A stretch of 64,000 nucleotides of DNA, from NCBI GenBank assembly GCA_937903155.1, contig CALCZU010000080.1, positions 32,817-96,816 on the forward strand, written 5' to 3'. Position 1 is the first letter of the stretch. Each line of letters opens with the position of its first letter. The notes under the pieces were generated by a model. It made no database searches, was not told where the DNA came from, and saw only the letters and a list, made by a program, of their open reading frames with translations. Shown piece by piece: positions 51,778 through 61,727 of this stretch. The translations under genes were made by a program, and so were the position numbers. This DNA comes from an uncultured Bdellovibrionales bacterium. GTDB lineage: Bacteria > Bdellovibrionota > FAC87 > UBA2466.

Positions 51778-52693
51778 TGTAATTTTTAACCTCTCCACGC
51801 GCTTGAAGGGATTCTCCGCTTTTCTTTGCGGATTCAGTGTCAGGATAAAATCCCAGCCAGACGCGGTACCAAGTGTCCTTACTTTCGTCCAAAGTTTTAA
51901 CAGAGGAATACGCATATGAAAACCCTAGTTTTTTAAGGTCGGCCACTCGCGCTTCGGCATCCTTTTGAGAGGGATAAGAGCCAATTTGAACGGTCCATTT
52001 TCCGCTGCTACTTCCGGCAAGCGGATCGACCGAAGTAACTTCACGTTCGATAGGCGTTGGCTTTTTGGGAGCAGGGCCTTTGGCTTCTTCGAAAAGACCC
52101 GCAAGTTTCGGATCGTTGATCACATGCTGGGCTTCTTTTTTTGTGGGGTCATCCGGAATGACTCCGGGTTTTTTTGGAATCAATTTTAATCCCGCGTGAG
52201 CTTCTGCAGGTTCATCACTGTCTGAAAGTTTGTGGACTGTTTTGGGAGCGACATAGTTTGCAGAAGGAGAACTCGTATCGGCTTCTTCGGCATGTTTGTC
52301 GGCGGCAGGAGCCGAATGGGCATCGGCTTTTGCCTCTGCTTTTGCGACGGCATGTTCTGAAGCGGCCACGGGGGCTGCTGCTGCATGCTCTGCTGTTTTT
52401 TCTCCATGTTCAGAGTGCTTTTCTTCTTTTTCAGAAGCTTCAGCTGCGCCATGTTCATTGGGTCTGTCGGTACTGACCGAAGTTCCTAAGTTTGCGGGAT
52501 TTGCTGGAGGGGCTTCACTAATTTCTCTCGCTGGGGTGTGGTGGCCTGCGGCGCCTGCGAATTGCGCTTGAGCGAGTCCTTTGCCGACCAAAATTCCAAC
52601 CGTGAACATCAGAAGTGCAACGAAGATAAACAGACTAAAGATCACGGCGATTTCTTTGTGGTCAAAACGGATCGCGGAATTGGTGTTTGCCAT
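51749..52693 (-). CDS. SPOR-domain membrane protein
   Basis: 314 residues. One N-terminal membrane segment (about residues 16-38) is followed by a long linker of Ala, Glu, His, Ser and Lys (low complexity, about 40-220). The C-terminal SPOR domain is at about 230-305 (GKWTVQIGSYPSQKDAEARV, then WYRVWLGFYPDTESAKKSG). SPOR domains bind denuded septal peptidoglycan, so a cell-division role is likely. The linker is periplasmic by topology. Confidence 0.85.
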   Translation of the reverse strand: MANTNSAIRFDHKEIAVIFSLFIFVALLMFTVGILVGKGLAQAQFAGAAGHHTPAREISEAPPANPANLGTSVSTDRPNEHGAAEASEKEEKHSEHGEKTAEHAAAAPVAASEHAVAKAEAKADAHSAPAADKHAEEADTSSPSANYVAPKTVHKLSDSDEPAEAHAGLKLIPKKPGVIPDDPTKKEAQHVINDPKLAGLFEEAKGPAPKKPTPIEREVTSVDPLAGSSSGKWTVQIGSYPSQKDAEARVADLKKLGFSYAYSSVKTLDESKDTWYRVWLGFYPDTESAKKSGESLQARGEVKNYIVKKTDSRD

Positions 52694-52784
52694 TGCGATG
52701 AACCTATTGTTAAAAGAGTTAGAAAAGTGAAGCTACGTATTCATATTTTACGTCGATTCGCACATTTTGGTCAATGGAAGCCCA

Positions 52785-53090
52785 ATGCGCCCTGAAGAAT
52801 TAAATCAGAAAATTAAAAACAAAGAAAATTTTATACTGCTCGATGTCAGAGAACCGCAAGAATATGAAATTGCGAACCTGGGCGGTGTGTTAATTCCCCT
52901 TAATGAACTTTCTCAGCGTTATACCGAACTCGATCCCAATTCCGAAATTATTGTGATGTGTCATCACGGTGTTCGAAGTTCGATGGCCGTTCAATTTTTA
53001 AGAGGGAAAGGTTACGAAAAAACGCATAACCTCTCGGGCGGAATCGAAGCTTGGTCAGTTGAAATTGATTCGAATGTCGCTCGATATTAG
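52785..53090 (+). CDS. Single-domain rhodanese
   Basis: 101 residues from the ATG at 52785, with GGAAG 4 bases upstream. The active-site loop is Cys59 in MCHHGVRSSMAV, the classic CHHGxRS form of sulfurtransferases. LLDVREPQEYEIANLGG is the N-terminal CH2-type hallmark. It could carry persulfide sulfur; the partner is unknown. Its end overlaps the opposite-strand pit gene by 4 bases. Confidence 0.92.
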   Translation: MRPEELNQKIKNKENFILLDVREPQEYEIANLGGVLIPLNELSQRYTELDPNSEIIVMCHHGVRSSMAVQFLRGKGYEKTHNLSGGIEAWSVEIDSNVARY

Positions 53091-54082
53091 GGTGAATTAA
53101 AATAGTAGTGAGCAATTCCCCACGTCGATGCGGCGATAAATGCACTCGCGGGAATGGTCAAAATCCAAGCCCAAATAATCCGACTTGCAACTCCCCATCG
53201 AACGGCTGAAATATTTGAAACCGCTCCCACTCCGACAATCGATCCGGTAATGGTGTGAGTTGTTGAAACAGGGATTCCTAAAGCGGTAGCTAGAAACAAG
53301 GTGGCGGCTCCTCCGGTTTCAGCGCAGAATCCCCCCACGGGTTTTAGCTTCGTAATCTTCATTCCCATTGTTTCGACGATTCTCCATCCACCGAAAAGCG
53401 TTCCGAGCCCCATGGCAAAGTGGCAACTCAAAACGATCCAGAGGGGAACGTGAAACGTATCTCCTAAGTGTCCCGTCGAAAATAAAAGGACTGCGATAAT
53501 TCCCATCGTTTTCTGAGCATCATTTCCCCCGTGGCCTAAGCTGTAGAGGGAGGCCGAAACCAACTGAAGTCTTCTAAACCAGCGGTCAATTTTTCGTGGC
53601 GGCGTTTTGAAAAATCCTATCGAAACAATGAGCATCATGACGTATCCGAAAATAAATCCTAAAAGAGGGGATAAAAGGATATAGATGCAAATTTTTCCGA
53701 TGCCAGCTGCGTTTAAACTACTGATACCCGCTTTCGCGACAGCGGCTCCCGCCAGTCCTCCGACGAGCGCATGCGACGAGCTCGAGGGAATTCCGTAATA
53801 CCAAGTAATGAGATTCCAAAGAATCGCGCCTGTGAGTGCTGCCATGATCAAATTTGGGTCGATGACTCCCGGATCGATAACTCCCTTTCCGATGGTGCCC
53901 GCCACTTTGAGATCAAAGAGCATGAACGCGATAAAATTAAAAAAAGCGGCCCACATCACGGCCCATTGGGGTTTCAAAACTCGTGTAGAGACGATGGTGG
54001 CGATGGAATTAGCCGCATCATGGAACCCATTGATAAAATCGAAAATCAGGGCAAGTGCGATAATACAGTATAAATAAGTCAT
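53087..54082 (-). CDS. pit: Inorganic phosphate transporter (PiT family)
   Basis: 331 residues with about ten hydrophobic segments. FDFINGFHDAANSIATIVST near the N-terminus and the second inverted copy (SLGHGGNDAQKTMG) are family signatures. It imports phosphate driven by the proton or sodium gradient. This is the compact form. It lies 11 bases downstream of the DUF47 gene, the standard Pit-accessory arrangement. Confidence 0.93.
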   Translation of the reverse strand: MTYLYCIIALALIFDFINGFHDAANSIATIVSTRVLKPQWAVMWAAFFNFIAFMLFDLKVAGTIGKGVIDPGVIDPNLIMAALTGAILWNLITWYYGIPSSSSHALVGGLAGAAVAKAGISSLNAAGIGKICIYILLSPLLGFIFGYVMMLIVSIGFFKTPPRKIDRWFRRLQLVSASLYSLGHGGNDAQKTMGIIAVLLFSTGHLGDTFHVPLWIVLSCHFAMGLGTLFGGWRIVETMGMKITKLKPVGGFCAETGGAATLFLATALGIPVSTTHTITGSIVGVGAVSNISAVRWGVASRIIWAWILTIPASAFIAASTWGIAHYYFNSP

Positions 54083-54093
54083 AAGAGTTTGGG

Positions 54094-54720
54094 TTATGCG
54101 TACTCGAGAACAATTCCTTCAATGACATTGGCGACGTCTTCGCATTTGTCGGTGACCAGCTCGAGCAGTTCAAAAACTTCTTTGAGCTTGATGAGTTCGC
54201 GTACGTCTTTTTCGTTTGCAAAGAGATCCGCAATATCGCTTCTCAAAAGATGATCCGCATCGTTCTCTAATCGGTGGATTTCAACACAGTTTTGCAAAAT
54301 CTTTTCGGGGTCTTTGATCTTATTGAGCATCACGACACAATCGCGAACCTTTTGGGTCGCCAGCAAGTTAATATCCGCAAATTTATGGATGGTCGAAGGG
54401 AGGGTCGTCGGCTTGTACAGGAAAATTCTCGCGGCAACCGCGTCCATACAATCCAGTACGTCGTCCATTCCGCTCACAAGCGAGCGAATATCTTCTCTAT
54501 CCATCGGAGTAATAAAAGTGCGGTGGAGCAGGGCCATTGTCTCATGGGTTAACTCATCGCCTTCGTGTTCGACTTCTTTGATTCGGCGATAGAAATTTTC
54601 GTGTTCCGAAGTTTTTGGGAGAAGTTCTTTAAAATCTTTTGCTCCTTGAACGAGTTTGTCTGAGAGCTTATTGAAAAGCTCAAAAAATTTGCCTTCTGAC
54701 GGAATAAAACTTCCAAACAC
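54094..54720 (-). CDS. DUF47/PhoU-like Pit accessory protein
   Basis: 208 residues, entirely helical in appearance, from a GTG start behind a strong GAGGAGG. RRIKEVEHEGDELTHETMAL and ITPMDREDIRSLVSGMDDVL are typical of DUF47 (TIGR00153). These proteins pair with Pit permeases and probably regulate phosphate uptake. Its gene precedes pit on the same strand. Confidence 0.93.
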   Translation of the reverse strand: MFGSFIPSEGKFFELFNKLSDKLVQGAKDFKELLPKTSEHENFYRRIKEVEHEGDELTHETMALLHRTFITPMDREDIRSLVSGMDDVLDCMDAVAARIFLYKPTTLPSTIHKFADINLLATQKVRDCVVMLNKIKDPEKILQNCVEIHRLENDADHLLRSDIADLFANEKDVRELIKLKEVFELLELVTDKCEDVANVIEGIVLEYA

Positions 54721-54853
54721 TGAAACGCCTCCTCAACAAAATTGATGCTGGAAGCTAGCACCCGAGTGGTTGAAGGACAAGAGGCAGAGAAAAGAACAAG
54801 GACGTATTTTGTAACGCTATGCAGTAATTGAAGCGGGCGATATCCGCTTGTTT

Positions 54854-55726
54854 TTACTTGGATTTTTTAACCTTATGGGACCCTAAATAAATGGCGTAGA
54901 GCGTTAATGCCGCGCCTGCCAACTGAATCGCGCCTAGTCGCTCGTCGAGAATGAGGGCGCTCGCGATGACGGCGACGACGGGTTGTGCATTTAAAATCAG
55001 ACCGCTGCGAGAAACTGGGGTTCGGGGGAGCGCGCGCGTGATCAGAAGCCAACCGAAAACTTGGGCGACTAACGCTAATCCAATCAAATGAGCCCACTCA
55101 ATTCCGGCAGGCATTCGCATTGTTCCTTCCCCCTCGGAAATTAAAAATAAACCGATCGCTGAGACCAGTGACACCATTGCAAGAACTTGTTCTGTGGGAG
55201 GACGGTTCGCCATGCTCTCGATTTTTCGAATCGTTAGGATGTAACTCGCGTAAATGATCCCCGTGAGCAAACCGAAAAAGACTCCCCAGGAATAATTGAC
55301 CTCTTCACCTTGAAAGATCCGGTAACTGACTAAAAGATAAATTCCAAAAAACGCCATAAAGACCGAACTGATAAATTTAAAGGTGATGCGTTCTTTGTAA
55401 AAAAAGACTCCGACGAGTGCCACATAGAAAACTTGGGTGTTTCCAAGAATCGTACCGAGCCCTGCGCCGGCGTAGATGACAGAGCGATGCCAGACGAAAA
55501 GATCGACTGCGAAGAGGGCACCCGCCAACAGGATGAGTTTCCAAACATCGAATGCCCACGTGAGAGGCCGAAAATTTTTTCTGTCAGTGGCGGAAATATA
55601 AAGCATCAGAAAAATTGTCGCGAAGCCACATCGGTAAAAACCAATCGGAGTGGGTGCGAGAGGGAGTAATCGAACAAAAATGGGGGCGAAACCAATGCAG
55701 GCGGCGCCTAGAAAAAGTCGTAGCAT
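54854..55726 (-). CDS. EamA/DMT-superfamily permease
   Basis: 290 residues, ten predicted membrane segments in two homologous EamA halves (LGAACIGFAPIFVRLLPLAP begins the first; the second begins near WGVFFGLLTGIIYASYIL). It is a metabolite/drug transporter by family; the substrate is unknown. It diverges from tex over a short intergenic region with overlapping -10-like TATACAAT sequences. Confidence 0.9.
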   Translation of the reverse strand: MLRLFLGAACIGFAPIFVRLLPLAPTPIGFYRCGFATIFLMLYISATDRKNFRPLTWAFDVWKLILLAGALFAVDLFVWHRSVIYAGAGLGTILGNTQVFYVALVGVFFYKERITFKFISSVFMAFFGIYLLVSYRIFQGEEVNYSWGVFFGLLTGIIYASYILTIRKIESMANRPPTEQVLAMVSLVSAIGLFLISEGEGTMRMPAGIEWAHLIGLALVAQVFGWLLITRALPRTPVSRSGLILNAQPVVAVIASALILDERLGAIQLAGAALTLYAIYLGSHKVKKSK

Positions 55727-55811
55727 GGGCGAACACTAGTCAAAACTCTTCACTTATACAATCAAAGATGCGTTTGTCATTTGCGTGAGCGTGATTTATA
55801 AAACGGGCCAG

Positions 55812-58115
55812 ATGAATTTCGAAACTTTTTTGCAACTGAGACATCCTAATATTTCACTGAAGTCGGCTGACGCCGTTCTAAAACTTTCTGGAGAAGGTGC
55901 GACGATCCCTTTTATTGCACGCTACCGGAAAGAATTGACGGGCAATCTTGATGAGGTCGCGATTCAAGAAGTTCTTACGTTTAAAGAAAAGTGGGATGAA
56001 ATCGGAAAACGCCGTGAGTTTATTTTAAAAGAAATTTCGGAGCAGGGGAAACTCACCGATGATTTGAAAAAGCAAATCACAGCGACCTACGATTTAAATG
56101 TTTTAGAAGATCTTTACCTTCCGTATAAGAAAAAACGGCAAACCAAAGCGCAAAAAGCGCGTGAAGCAGGTTTGGCTCCTTTAGCCGACTGGCTTTGGGG
56201 AAGCGGGCAGGGGGAAGAGGTTGAATCCGTTGAGCTAACGGAATTAGTAAAACGATTTATCAATGCTGAAAAGGGAATTACAGACTCCGAATTGGCTCTC
56301 CAAGGCGCGCGAGATATTTTGGTCGAGAAAATTGCAGAAACGCCAATTTTGCGTCAACGAACACGAGAACAAGTCTTTAAAACCGGTAGCTTTAAGACGG
56401 AAAAAGGAAGTAAAGCCGTTGAAGCGAGTAAATTTCAAAACTATTTTGAGTTCCAAGAGCCGATTGCTTCTTTGAACAAAGAGCAGAATAGCCATCGCTA
56501 TCTTGCAATTCGACGGGGGTGGATGGAAGAGGAACTGAGAGTGTCGTTGTTCTTAGACGAAAACACGAACTCGGCTCTCGAAAGAAGTTTTGAAAGTTTT
56601 GCGCTGGTAAAGACGACTTCTCCCGCTGCTCCGGTTTTAAAGCAAGTCGCTCGGCTCGCATACAAAGCTTATGTTTTACCGTCGGTTGAGACCGAAGCTC
56701 ACAAAACCCTGAAAGACAACGCCGATGTGGCTGCGATTAAGGTATTTTCGGAAAACGTTCGAAAACTTTTATTAGCAGCGCCCTTCGGGGCGAAGGCAGT
56801 GATCGGTGTTGATCCCGGATTTCGAACCGGTTGCAAAATCGCGGTTGTCGATAGCGGCGGAAAATATCAGGGAAGTTTCGTCTTTCATCTGCACTCGGAA
56901 ACTGAAAAGGCGCAGATGGGCGTCATGCTAGGCCAACTTGTGAAAAGCGCTTCAATTCAAGCGATTGCGGTTGGTAACGGAACTGCGGGCCGTGAGACAG
57001 AAAGTTTTTTGCGAGAAGCCTTAAAAAGTCAGGGCGTCTCCATTCCCATTGTGATGGTGAGTGAATCGGGCGCCAGTGTTTATAGTGCAAGTGAAGTGGC
57101 GCGCGAAGAGTTTCCAGATATTGACCTCACGGTTAGGGGAGCGATTTCGATTGCCAGACGTTTACAGGATCCGCTCGCGGAGCTTGTAAAAGTGGATCCC
57201 AAAAGTATCGGCGTGGGTCAGTACCAACATGATGTTTCCCCCACAAATCTTAAGAAGAGTCTCGAGGAAGTCGTCGATTCGTGTGTGAACTCGGTGGGTG
57301 TCGACCTCAACACTGCATCGTCGTACTTACTTGCAAGAGTTTCGGGCATTGGGCCTTCGCTCGCAAAAGGAATTGTGGATCAGCGTGAGAAAAAGGGGCT
57401 TTTTAAATCTCGACAAGAACTTTTAAAAGTGGGGCGCTTTAGTGAAAAAGTTTTTGAACTTGCTGCAGGATTTTTGCGTATTTCGGGGGGAGACAACGCT
57501 TTAGACAATACGGGGGTGCATCCCGAACGGTATCCCGCGCTCGAATCGTTTGCAAAGTCGGTTGGGAAAAACATCCCTGAACTTTTAGGCAATGGAGTCG
57601 CAGAAGTAAAAAAATCCACGGCACTGAAAGAGGCGCTGGGCCCCTTTACCTTTCAGGACGTGATTCAGGAACTCGAAAAGCCGGGAAGAGATCCCCGCGA
57701 GAAGTTCGAAGTTTTTCAATTTAGAGAAGACATTAACGAAGTCGCGGATCTCAAACCTGAGATGATTTGCCCTGGAATCGTCACAAACGTGGCGAACTTC
57801 GGTGCCTTCGTCGACATCGGTGTGCATCAGGATGGCTTAGTTCATATTTCAGAGCTTGCAGATCACTTTGTAAAAGACCCTCGCGAAGTTGTGAGCCCTG
57901 GCGACAAGGTTACGGTGCGAGTTTTAGAAGTGGACGCGGCGAGAAAGCGCATCGCTCTCTCAAGACGTCTACAGGGTTCTTCTCATAAATCTGCTCCCGC
58001 AGAGAAGAAAACTTATTCGCCAAAAGTCCAGCAGACTTCGACGCCAAAAAACAATTTTACGAATAATCCTTTTGCAGCGCTATCGGCGCTGAAAGGTTCT
58101 GTGAAGCCGAAGTGA
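55812..58115 (+). CDS. tex: Tex-family RNA-binding transcription accessory protein
   Basis: 767 residues from the ATG at 55812; a GTG at 55785 would add nine residues. GEGATIPFIARYRKELTG is the N-terminal Tex signature. Then come the YqgF-like domain (VIGVDPGFRTGCKIAVVDS), helix-hairpin-helix motifs (ISLLARVSGIGPSLAKGIV-like region, about residues 500-560) and a C-terminal S1 domain (PGIVTNVANFGAFVDIGVHQ). It binds RNA and associates with transcription. The Ser/Lys/Thr-rich tail ends the protein. Confidence 0.94.
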   Translation: MNFETFLQLRHPNISLKSADAVLKLSGEGATIPFIARYRKELTGNLDEVAIQEVLTFKEKWDEIGKRREFILKEISEQGKLTDDLKKQITATYDLNVLEDLYLPYKKKRQTKAQKAREAGLAPLADWLWGSGQGEEVESVELTELVKRFINAEKGITDSELALQGARDILVEKIAETPILRQRTREQVFKTGSFKTEKGSKAVEASKFQNYFEFQEPIASLNKEQNSHRYLAIRRGWMEEELRVSLFLDENTNSALERSFESFALVKTTSPAAPVLKQVARLAYKAYVLPSVETEAHKTLKDNADVAAIKVFSENVRKLLLAAPFGAKAVIGVDPGFRTGCKIAVVDSGGKYQGSFVFHLHSETEKAQMGVMLGQLVKSASIQAIAVGNGTAGRETESFLREALKSQGVSIPIVMVSESGASVYSASEVAREEFPDIDLTVRGAISIARRLQDPLAELVKVDPKSIGVGQYQHDVSPTNLKKSLEEVVDSCVNSVGVDLNTASSYLLARVSGIGPSLAKGIVDQREKKGLFKSRQELLKVGRFSEKVFELAAGFLRISGGDNALDNTGVHPERYPALESFAKSVGKNIPELLGNGVAEVKKSTALKEALGPFTFQDVIQELEKPGRDPREKFEVFQFREDINEVADLKPEMICPGIVTNVANFGAFVDIGVHQDGLVHISELADHFVKDPREVVSPGDKVTVRVLEVDAARKRIALSRRLQGSSHKSAPAEKKTYSPKVQQTSTPKNNFTNNPFAALSALKGSVKPK

Positions 58116-58120
58116 TGGGT

Positions 58121-58951
58121 CTAGTTTAAGCGGATTCCGTTGGCACTGCCGTCGATCGAAATGAGTTTCTTTTTGTAGAGACTTCCCACGGCCATTTTAA
58201 ATTTCTTTTTGCTGACGCCGAAAAGATCGTAAATCGTTTCCGCAGAAGATTTATCTCCCACTTCTAAATGCCCGCCGCGTTCTTCCAAAAGAGTGAGAAT
58301 GGACTCGGCGATTTCGTCGCAGTCTTTGTAACCGGCTTGTTGCAGACTTAAGTCAATTTTTCCGTCGATTCGGATGTTTTTGATATACCCCGAAACGTAT
58401 TGACCGGGCCTGAGCGGTTGAAACACTTCGTCTTTGTAAAGCATTCCCATGTTTCTTCCGTTGATGACGGCTTTAAATCCTAAATCGGTAGTCGCAAAAA
58501 CAAATAGGTCGACTCGTTCGCCATCTTCGTAGGCATCCGGAATTCTCTCCACATGCTTTTCGATGCGCATCGAAGCCGCAATGCGATCACTATTATCGAG
58601 ATAAATAAAAACGCAGACTCTATCGCCAATCGAAAGTTCGCGGGTTTGTTCACGATAGGGAAGAAAAAGTTCTTTCGAAAGTCCCCAGTCCAAGAACGCG
58701 CCGACCTTTTGAATGGAAGTCACTTCTAAGCAAGTGAACTCTCCCAAAACGGCAAAGGGGTGACGAGTCGTCGCGATCAGTCGATCGGTCGAATCGGGAT
58801 ACACAAAGACTTCCAAAAACTCGCCCGCTTTGGCTTGAATGGACTCGCGTTCAGCTAACCAGACCTCGCCATCCCGACCATCATCAAAACACACACCTTC
58901 GTCAGAGTTTTGAAGCACTTGCAGTTGGTTGTATTGCCCGATTTGAAGCAT
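58121..58951 (-). CDS. CvfB-like S1 RNA-binding protein
   Basis: 276 residues. Tandem S1-like OB folds (CLEVTSIQKVGAFLDWGLSK and GDRVCVFIYLDNSDRIAASM) followed by a C-terminal winged-helix-like domain (ETIYDLFGVSKKKFKMAVGS) match the CvfB/YitL family. Members bind RNA and affect virulence-gene expression in Firmicutes; the role here is unknown. It is convergent with tex, 5 bases apart. Confidence 0.9.
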   Translation of the reverse strand: MLQIGQYNQLQVLQNSDEGVCFDDGRDGEVWLAERESIQAKAGEFLEVFVYPDSTDRLIATTRHPFAVLGEFTCLEVTSIQKVGAFLDWGLSKELFLPYREQTRELSIGDRVCVFIYLDNSDRIAASMRIEKHVERIPDAYEDGERVDLFVFATTDLGFKAVINGRNMGMLYKDEVFQPLRPGQYVSGYIKNIRIDGKIDLSLQQAGYKDCDEIAESILTLLEERGGHLEVGDKSSAETIYDLFGVSKKKFKMAVGSLYKKKLISIDGSANGIRLN

Positions 58952-59034
58952 AAGAAGGAAGTGTCATACACGGATGTGGTCAAAAAAGGGGGAAAATCTC
59001 AAAAACCCAATTATTTTAGGCGGCTACACGCCTC

Positions 59035-59970
59035 TCAAGGGGTGGCATTTTTGATGAGTGATGTCACTCGCGCAGGAAGGTGATGGATGATGAAATCAGC
59101 GAGGGTCTCGCAATCGTCTTTATTGGGATAAGAGTCCCGATAAACCAAAATAATTTTACGCCCCACAGGGCTTTTAAACTCAAGGTACTCGATGAGGGAA
59201 GTCAATTTAGGATCCGACGTCGCGGCAAGCGCGGGGATCAGAGTGTAACCCGAACCGCTGGCAACCATATGTCTTAGGGTCTCAAGACTTGTGGCTTGAA
59301 AGGCTTCACGGGGAGAACCTTTTTTTCGCTGACAAATAGAGAGTGTTTGGTCTGTCAGGCAGTGGCCATCTTCGAGTAAAATCATCCGTTCGGGTTCGAG
59401 ATCTTTTGGCGAAAGGGTTTTTCTCTGAGCGAGTTCGTGGCCCTTGGGAACAGTCACAAGGAATGGCTCGTGGAAAAGAGGAAGCTTTTTGAGACTTCCT
59501 TCAGAAAAAGTATCTGCCGCAAGGACGGCGTCTAAATCTCCATTGCGAAGTTGCGCGAGCAGACTGTCGGTGAGTCCTTCTTTGAGATGCAAAATCAAGT
59601 TTGGAAACTTTTTTCTCAGCGGCGAAAGCAGGTAAGGCATGAGATAGGGACCGAGGGTTGCGATCACTCCCAATCGAAACGGTCCTGAGAGGGGCGCTGA
59701 ATCTGATTTTGAGAGATTTCCTAAGAGCTGAACTTCTTCCAAAATTTTTGAAACTTGTTTCACAAGAATCTGCCCACGAGGAGTGAGTTGGACTCGTCGA
59801 TTCGTGCGCTCGAAGATCATGACTCCGAGTTGGTCTTCAACTTTTTTTATTTGGGTGCTGAGAGCTGGCTGACTGACTCGGCAGGCTTCCGCTGCCTTTC
59901 GAAAATGCAGGTGTTGTGCGACCGAGGCTACATACTCCAAGTCGCGAATGGTGAGCCAGGAAAGATCCAT
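59035..59970 (-). CDS. oxyR: OxyR-type LysR regulator of peroxide response
   Basis: 311 residues from the ATG at 59970. The N-terminal winged helix-turn-helix (LHFRKAAEACRVSQPALSTQ, about residues 21-40) is standard LysR. The redox pair of OxyR is present: Cys204 and Cys213 in GHCLTDQTLSIC, with eight residues between them as in E. coli Cys199/Cys208. This supports H2O2 sensing by disulfide formation. No catalase or peroxiredoxin gene is adjacent. It diverges from the helicase gene. Confidence 0.92.
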   Translation of the reverse strand: MDLSWLTIRDLEYVASVAQHLHFRKAAEACRVSQPALSTQIKKVEDQLGVMIFERTNRRVQLTPRGQILVKQVSKILEEVQLLGNLSKSDSAPLSGPFRLGVIATLGPYLMPYLLSPLRKKFPNLILHLKEGLTDSLLAQLRNGDLDAVLAADTFSEGSLKKLPLFHEPFLVTVPKGHELAQRKTLSPKDLEPERMILLEDGHCLTDQTLSICQRKKGSPREAFQATSLETLRHMVASGSGYTLIPALAATSDPKLTSLIEYLEFKSPVGRKIILVYRDSYPNKDDCETLADFIIHHLPARVTSLIKNATP

Positions 59971-60117
59971 TAGGTAAAAGAATAGCAATCTAATGCGATT
60001 TAGGCCTCTTCTTTTGTTGAAGAAGTGACATTTTTTGTTCGGAGAGAGAAAGAGATGCGAAGTTGAGCGATTTTTGATGATCTTAACGTCTGAAACTGGT
60101 AGTTTGCCGCACCCCCT

Positions 60118-61665
60118 ATGAGTACACAATATAAAGATTTTAGCGAATTTGGTTTGCCCGTTACACTCCTTGAAGATTTAACGCGGCTTGGTTTTAACAC
60201 CCCCACTCCTATCCAGGCGCAAGGGATTCCCGCTATTGTGAGCGGAAAAGATATTTTGGCGATTGCGCCGACAGGAACCGGAAAAACCGGTGCGTTTGCA
60301 ATTCCGGCACTTGCCAACGTGTTGTCGCAAAGTGAGAAACAGGTTTTGGTTTTGGCGCCGACCCGAGAGCTTGCAGCGCAGATTTTTCAATTCTTCAACC
60401 AAGTGGGTGTGAAGAGTAAATCCAAAGGCGCGTTGCTGGTCGGCGGCGAGTCTTTTGGAAGACAGTATGCTGCTTGGAATGATGGCGTTGACTTCATTGT
60501 CGCCACTCCAGGTCGCTTGATGGACCACGTGGGTCGCGGTTTAGATTTAAAACATATCGGAATGCTGATCTTAGACGAAGTCGATCGCATGTTAGATATG
60601 GGGTTTGCTCCTCAGATTGAAGAAATTGCAAAAACGATCAGCACCGATCGTCAGACGCTTTTCTTCTCAGCGACATTGCCGGCACAGATTCAAAAACTGG
60701 CTCAACGCTACTTAAAAGAGCCTGTGAAAATTACCGTTTTGGGAACTGCCCAGAATGCTCCAAAAATTAAAGAAGAACGCATCTCCGCATCGGGTTACGA
60801 TAAAAATCGAGTGTTGATTGAAACTGTCAACGCCTACACGGGCAAGATGGTGGTTTTCACACGAACTCAGATGGGAACCGAGCGAGTCGCTGAAATTTTA
60901 CGAGAAGCGGGGATTGAACCTGCACGTCTTCACGGTGGACGAACTCAAGCCGATCGAAAACGTTCGCTCGATGCGTTTAGAAATGGCATTGTCCGAGTCT
61001 TGGTTGCGACCGATATTGCCGCTCGAGGAATCGATGTGGCCGATATCGAAGTGGTGATCAATTTCGATAAAGCCGCGACTCAGGAAGATCATTTGCACCG
61101 CATTGGTCGAACGGGACGTTGCGGAAAAGAAGGCATTGCGATTACTTTTGTCGACGGACGAAATCCGGGCGGCGGCGGAAGAAATTCCGGTGGTAGAGGC
61201 TTTGGTGGGCGACCGGGTGGCGGCGGGTTTGGCCGTAGACCGTTTATGGGAGAGGATCGCTTTCAACCGCGAGAACCTCGTCCGAGTCCGAGACCGTTTA
61301 AAAATGATCCTCCGTTCAAAGTGGTCCCTGCGGCCGCAGCGGCAGATAACCGCGCTGAAAAACTTTTAGCAAGAGAGCGAAATGCTCAAGCCGAAATGGA
61401 TTCTAATCCGAGAAATTTCGGTAAAAAGCCACGCCCCGAAAAACCGTTTATGCGCAAACGACATTTTGCACATTCCGAAAAACGTCGTGATCACTCAGGC
61501 TCTGTTCGCTTTTTTAGAGCAGGCGAGCCAAAGAAAGACCATGGCGAAGGCTATCGTCGAGAATACGTGATGCCGGAGAAGCCTAAAAAGATGCCTCCGA
61601 GTTTTGAACGCGGCAGTAACAAGGCTTCGGTTCGACGCAACCGTCCTGCGGCTCCTACTGTTTAA
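60118..61665 (+). CDS. DEAD-box RNA helicase with Gly/Arg-rich tail
   Basis: 515 residues. Q motif (FNTPTPIQAQGIP), motif I APTGTGKT (residues 50-57), PTRELA, motif II as D153-E-V-D156 instead of DEAD, SAT, and the C-terminal ARGIDV and HRIGRTGR motifs are all present, so it should be active. The tail (about 345-515) is rich in Gly, Arg and Pro, suited to RNA binding. It resembles RhlE-type helicases involved in ribosome assembly or cold adaptation; the exact member is uncertain. Confidence 0.93.
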   Translation: MSTQYKDFSEFGLPVTLLEDLTRLGFNTPTPIQAQGIPAIVSGKDILAIAPTGTGKTGAFAIPALANVLSQSEKQVLVLAPTRELAAQIFQFFNQVGVKSKSKGALLVGGESFGRQYAAWNDGVDFIVATPGRLMDHVGRGLDLKHIGMLILDEVDRMLDMGFAPQIEEIAKTISTDRQTLFFSATLPAQIQKLAQRYLKEPVKITVLGTAQNAPKIKEERISASGYDKNRVLIETVNAYTGKMVVFTRTQMGTERVAEILREAGIEPARLHGGRTQADRKRSLDAFRNGIVRVLVATDIAARGIDVADIEVVINFDKAATQEDHLHRIGRTGRCGKEGIAITFVDGRNPGGGGRNSGGRGFGGRPGGGGFGRRPFMGEDRFQPREPRPSPRPFKNDPPFKVVPAAAAADNRAEKLLARERNAQAEMDSNPRNFGKKPRPEKPFMRKRHFAHSEKRRDHSGSVRFFRAGEPKKDHGEGYRREYVMPEKPKKMPPSFERGSNKASVRRNRPAAPTV

Positions 61666-61691
61666 TCTCGAATTTGTGATGAGTCGCCGAG

Positions 61692-61720
61692 TTTACGAGC
61701 AGGTTAACTGCGTGTAAACT
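61692..61720 (+). promoter_or_regulatory. Candidate leaderless promoter of the deacetylase gene
   Basis: TTTACG, an exact 17-base spacer and TAAACT are followed by 7 bases (TTTCTCG) to the ATG. No Shine-Dalgarno is present. Confidence 0.4.
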
Positions 61721-61727
61721 TTTCTCG

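Noticed and set aside
59004..59034. AGGCG/CGCCT hairpin after oxyR as a terminator
   Set aside because: The A/T-rich flank gives A rather than U after the stem in the oxyR direction.
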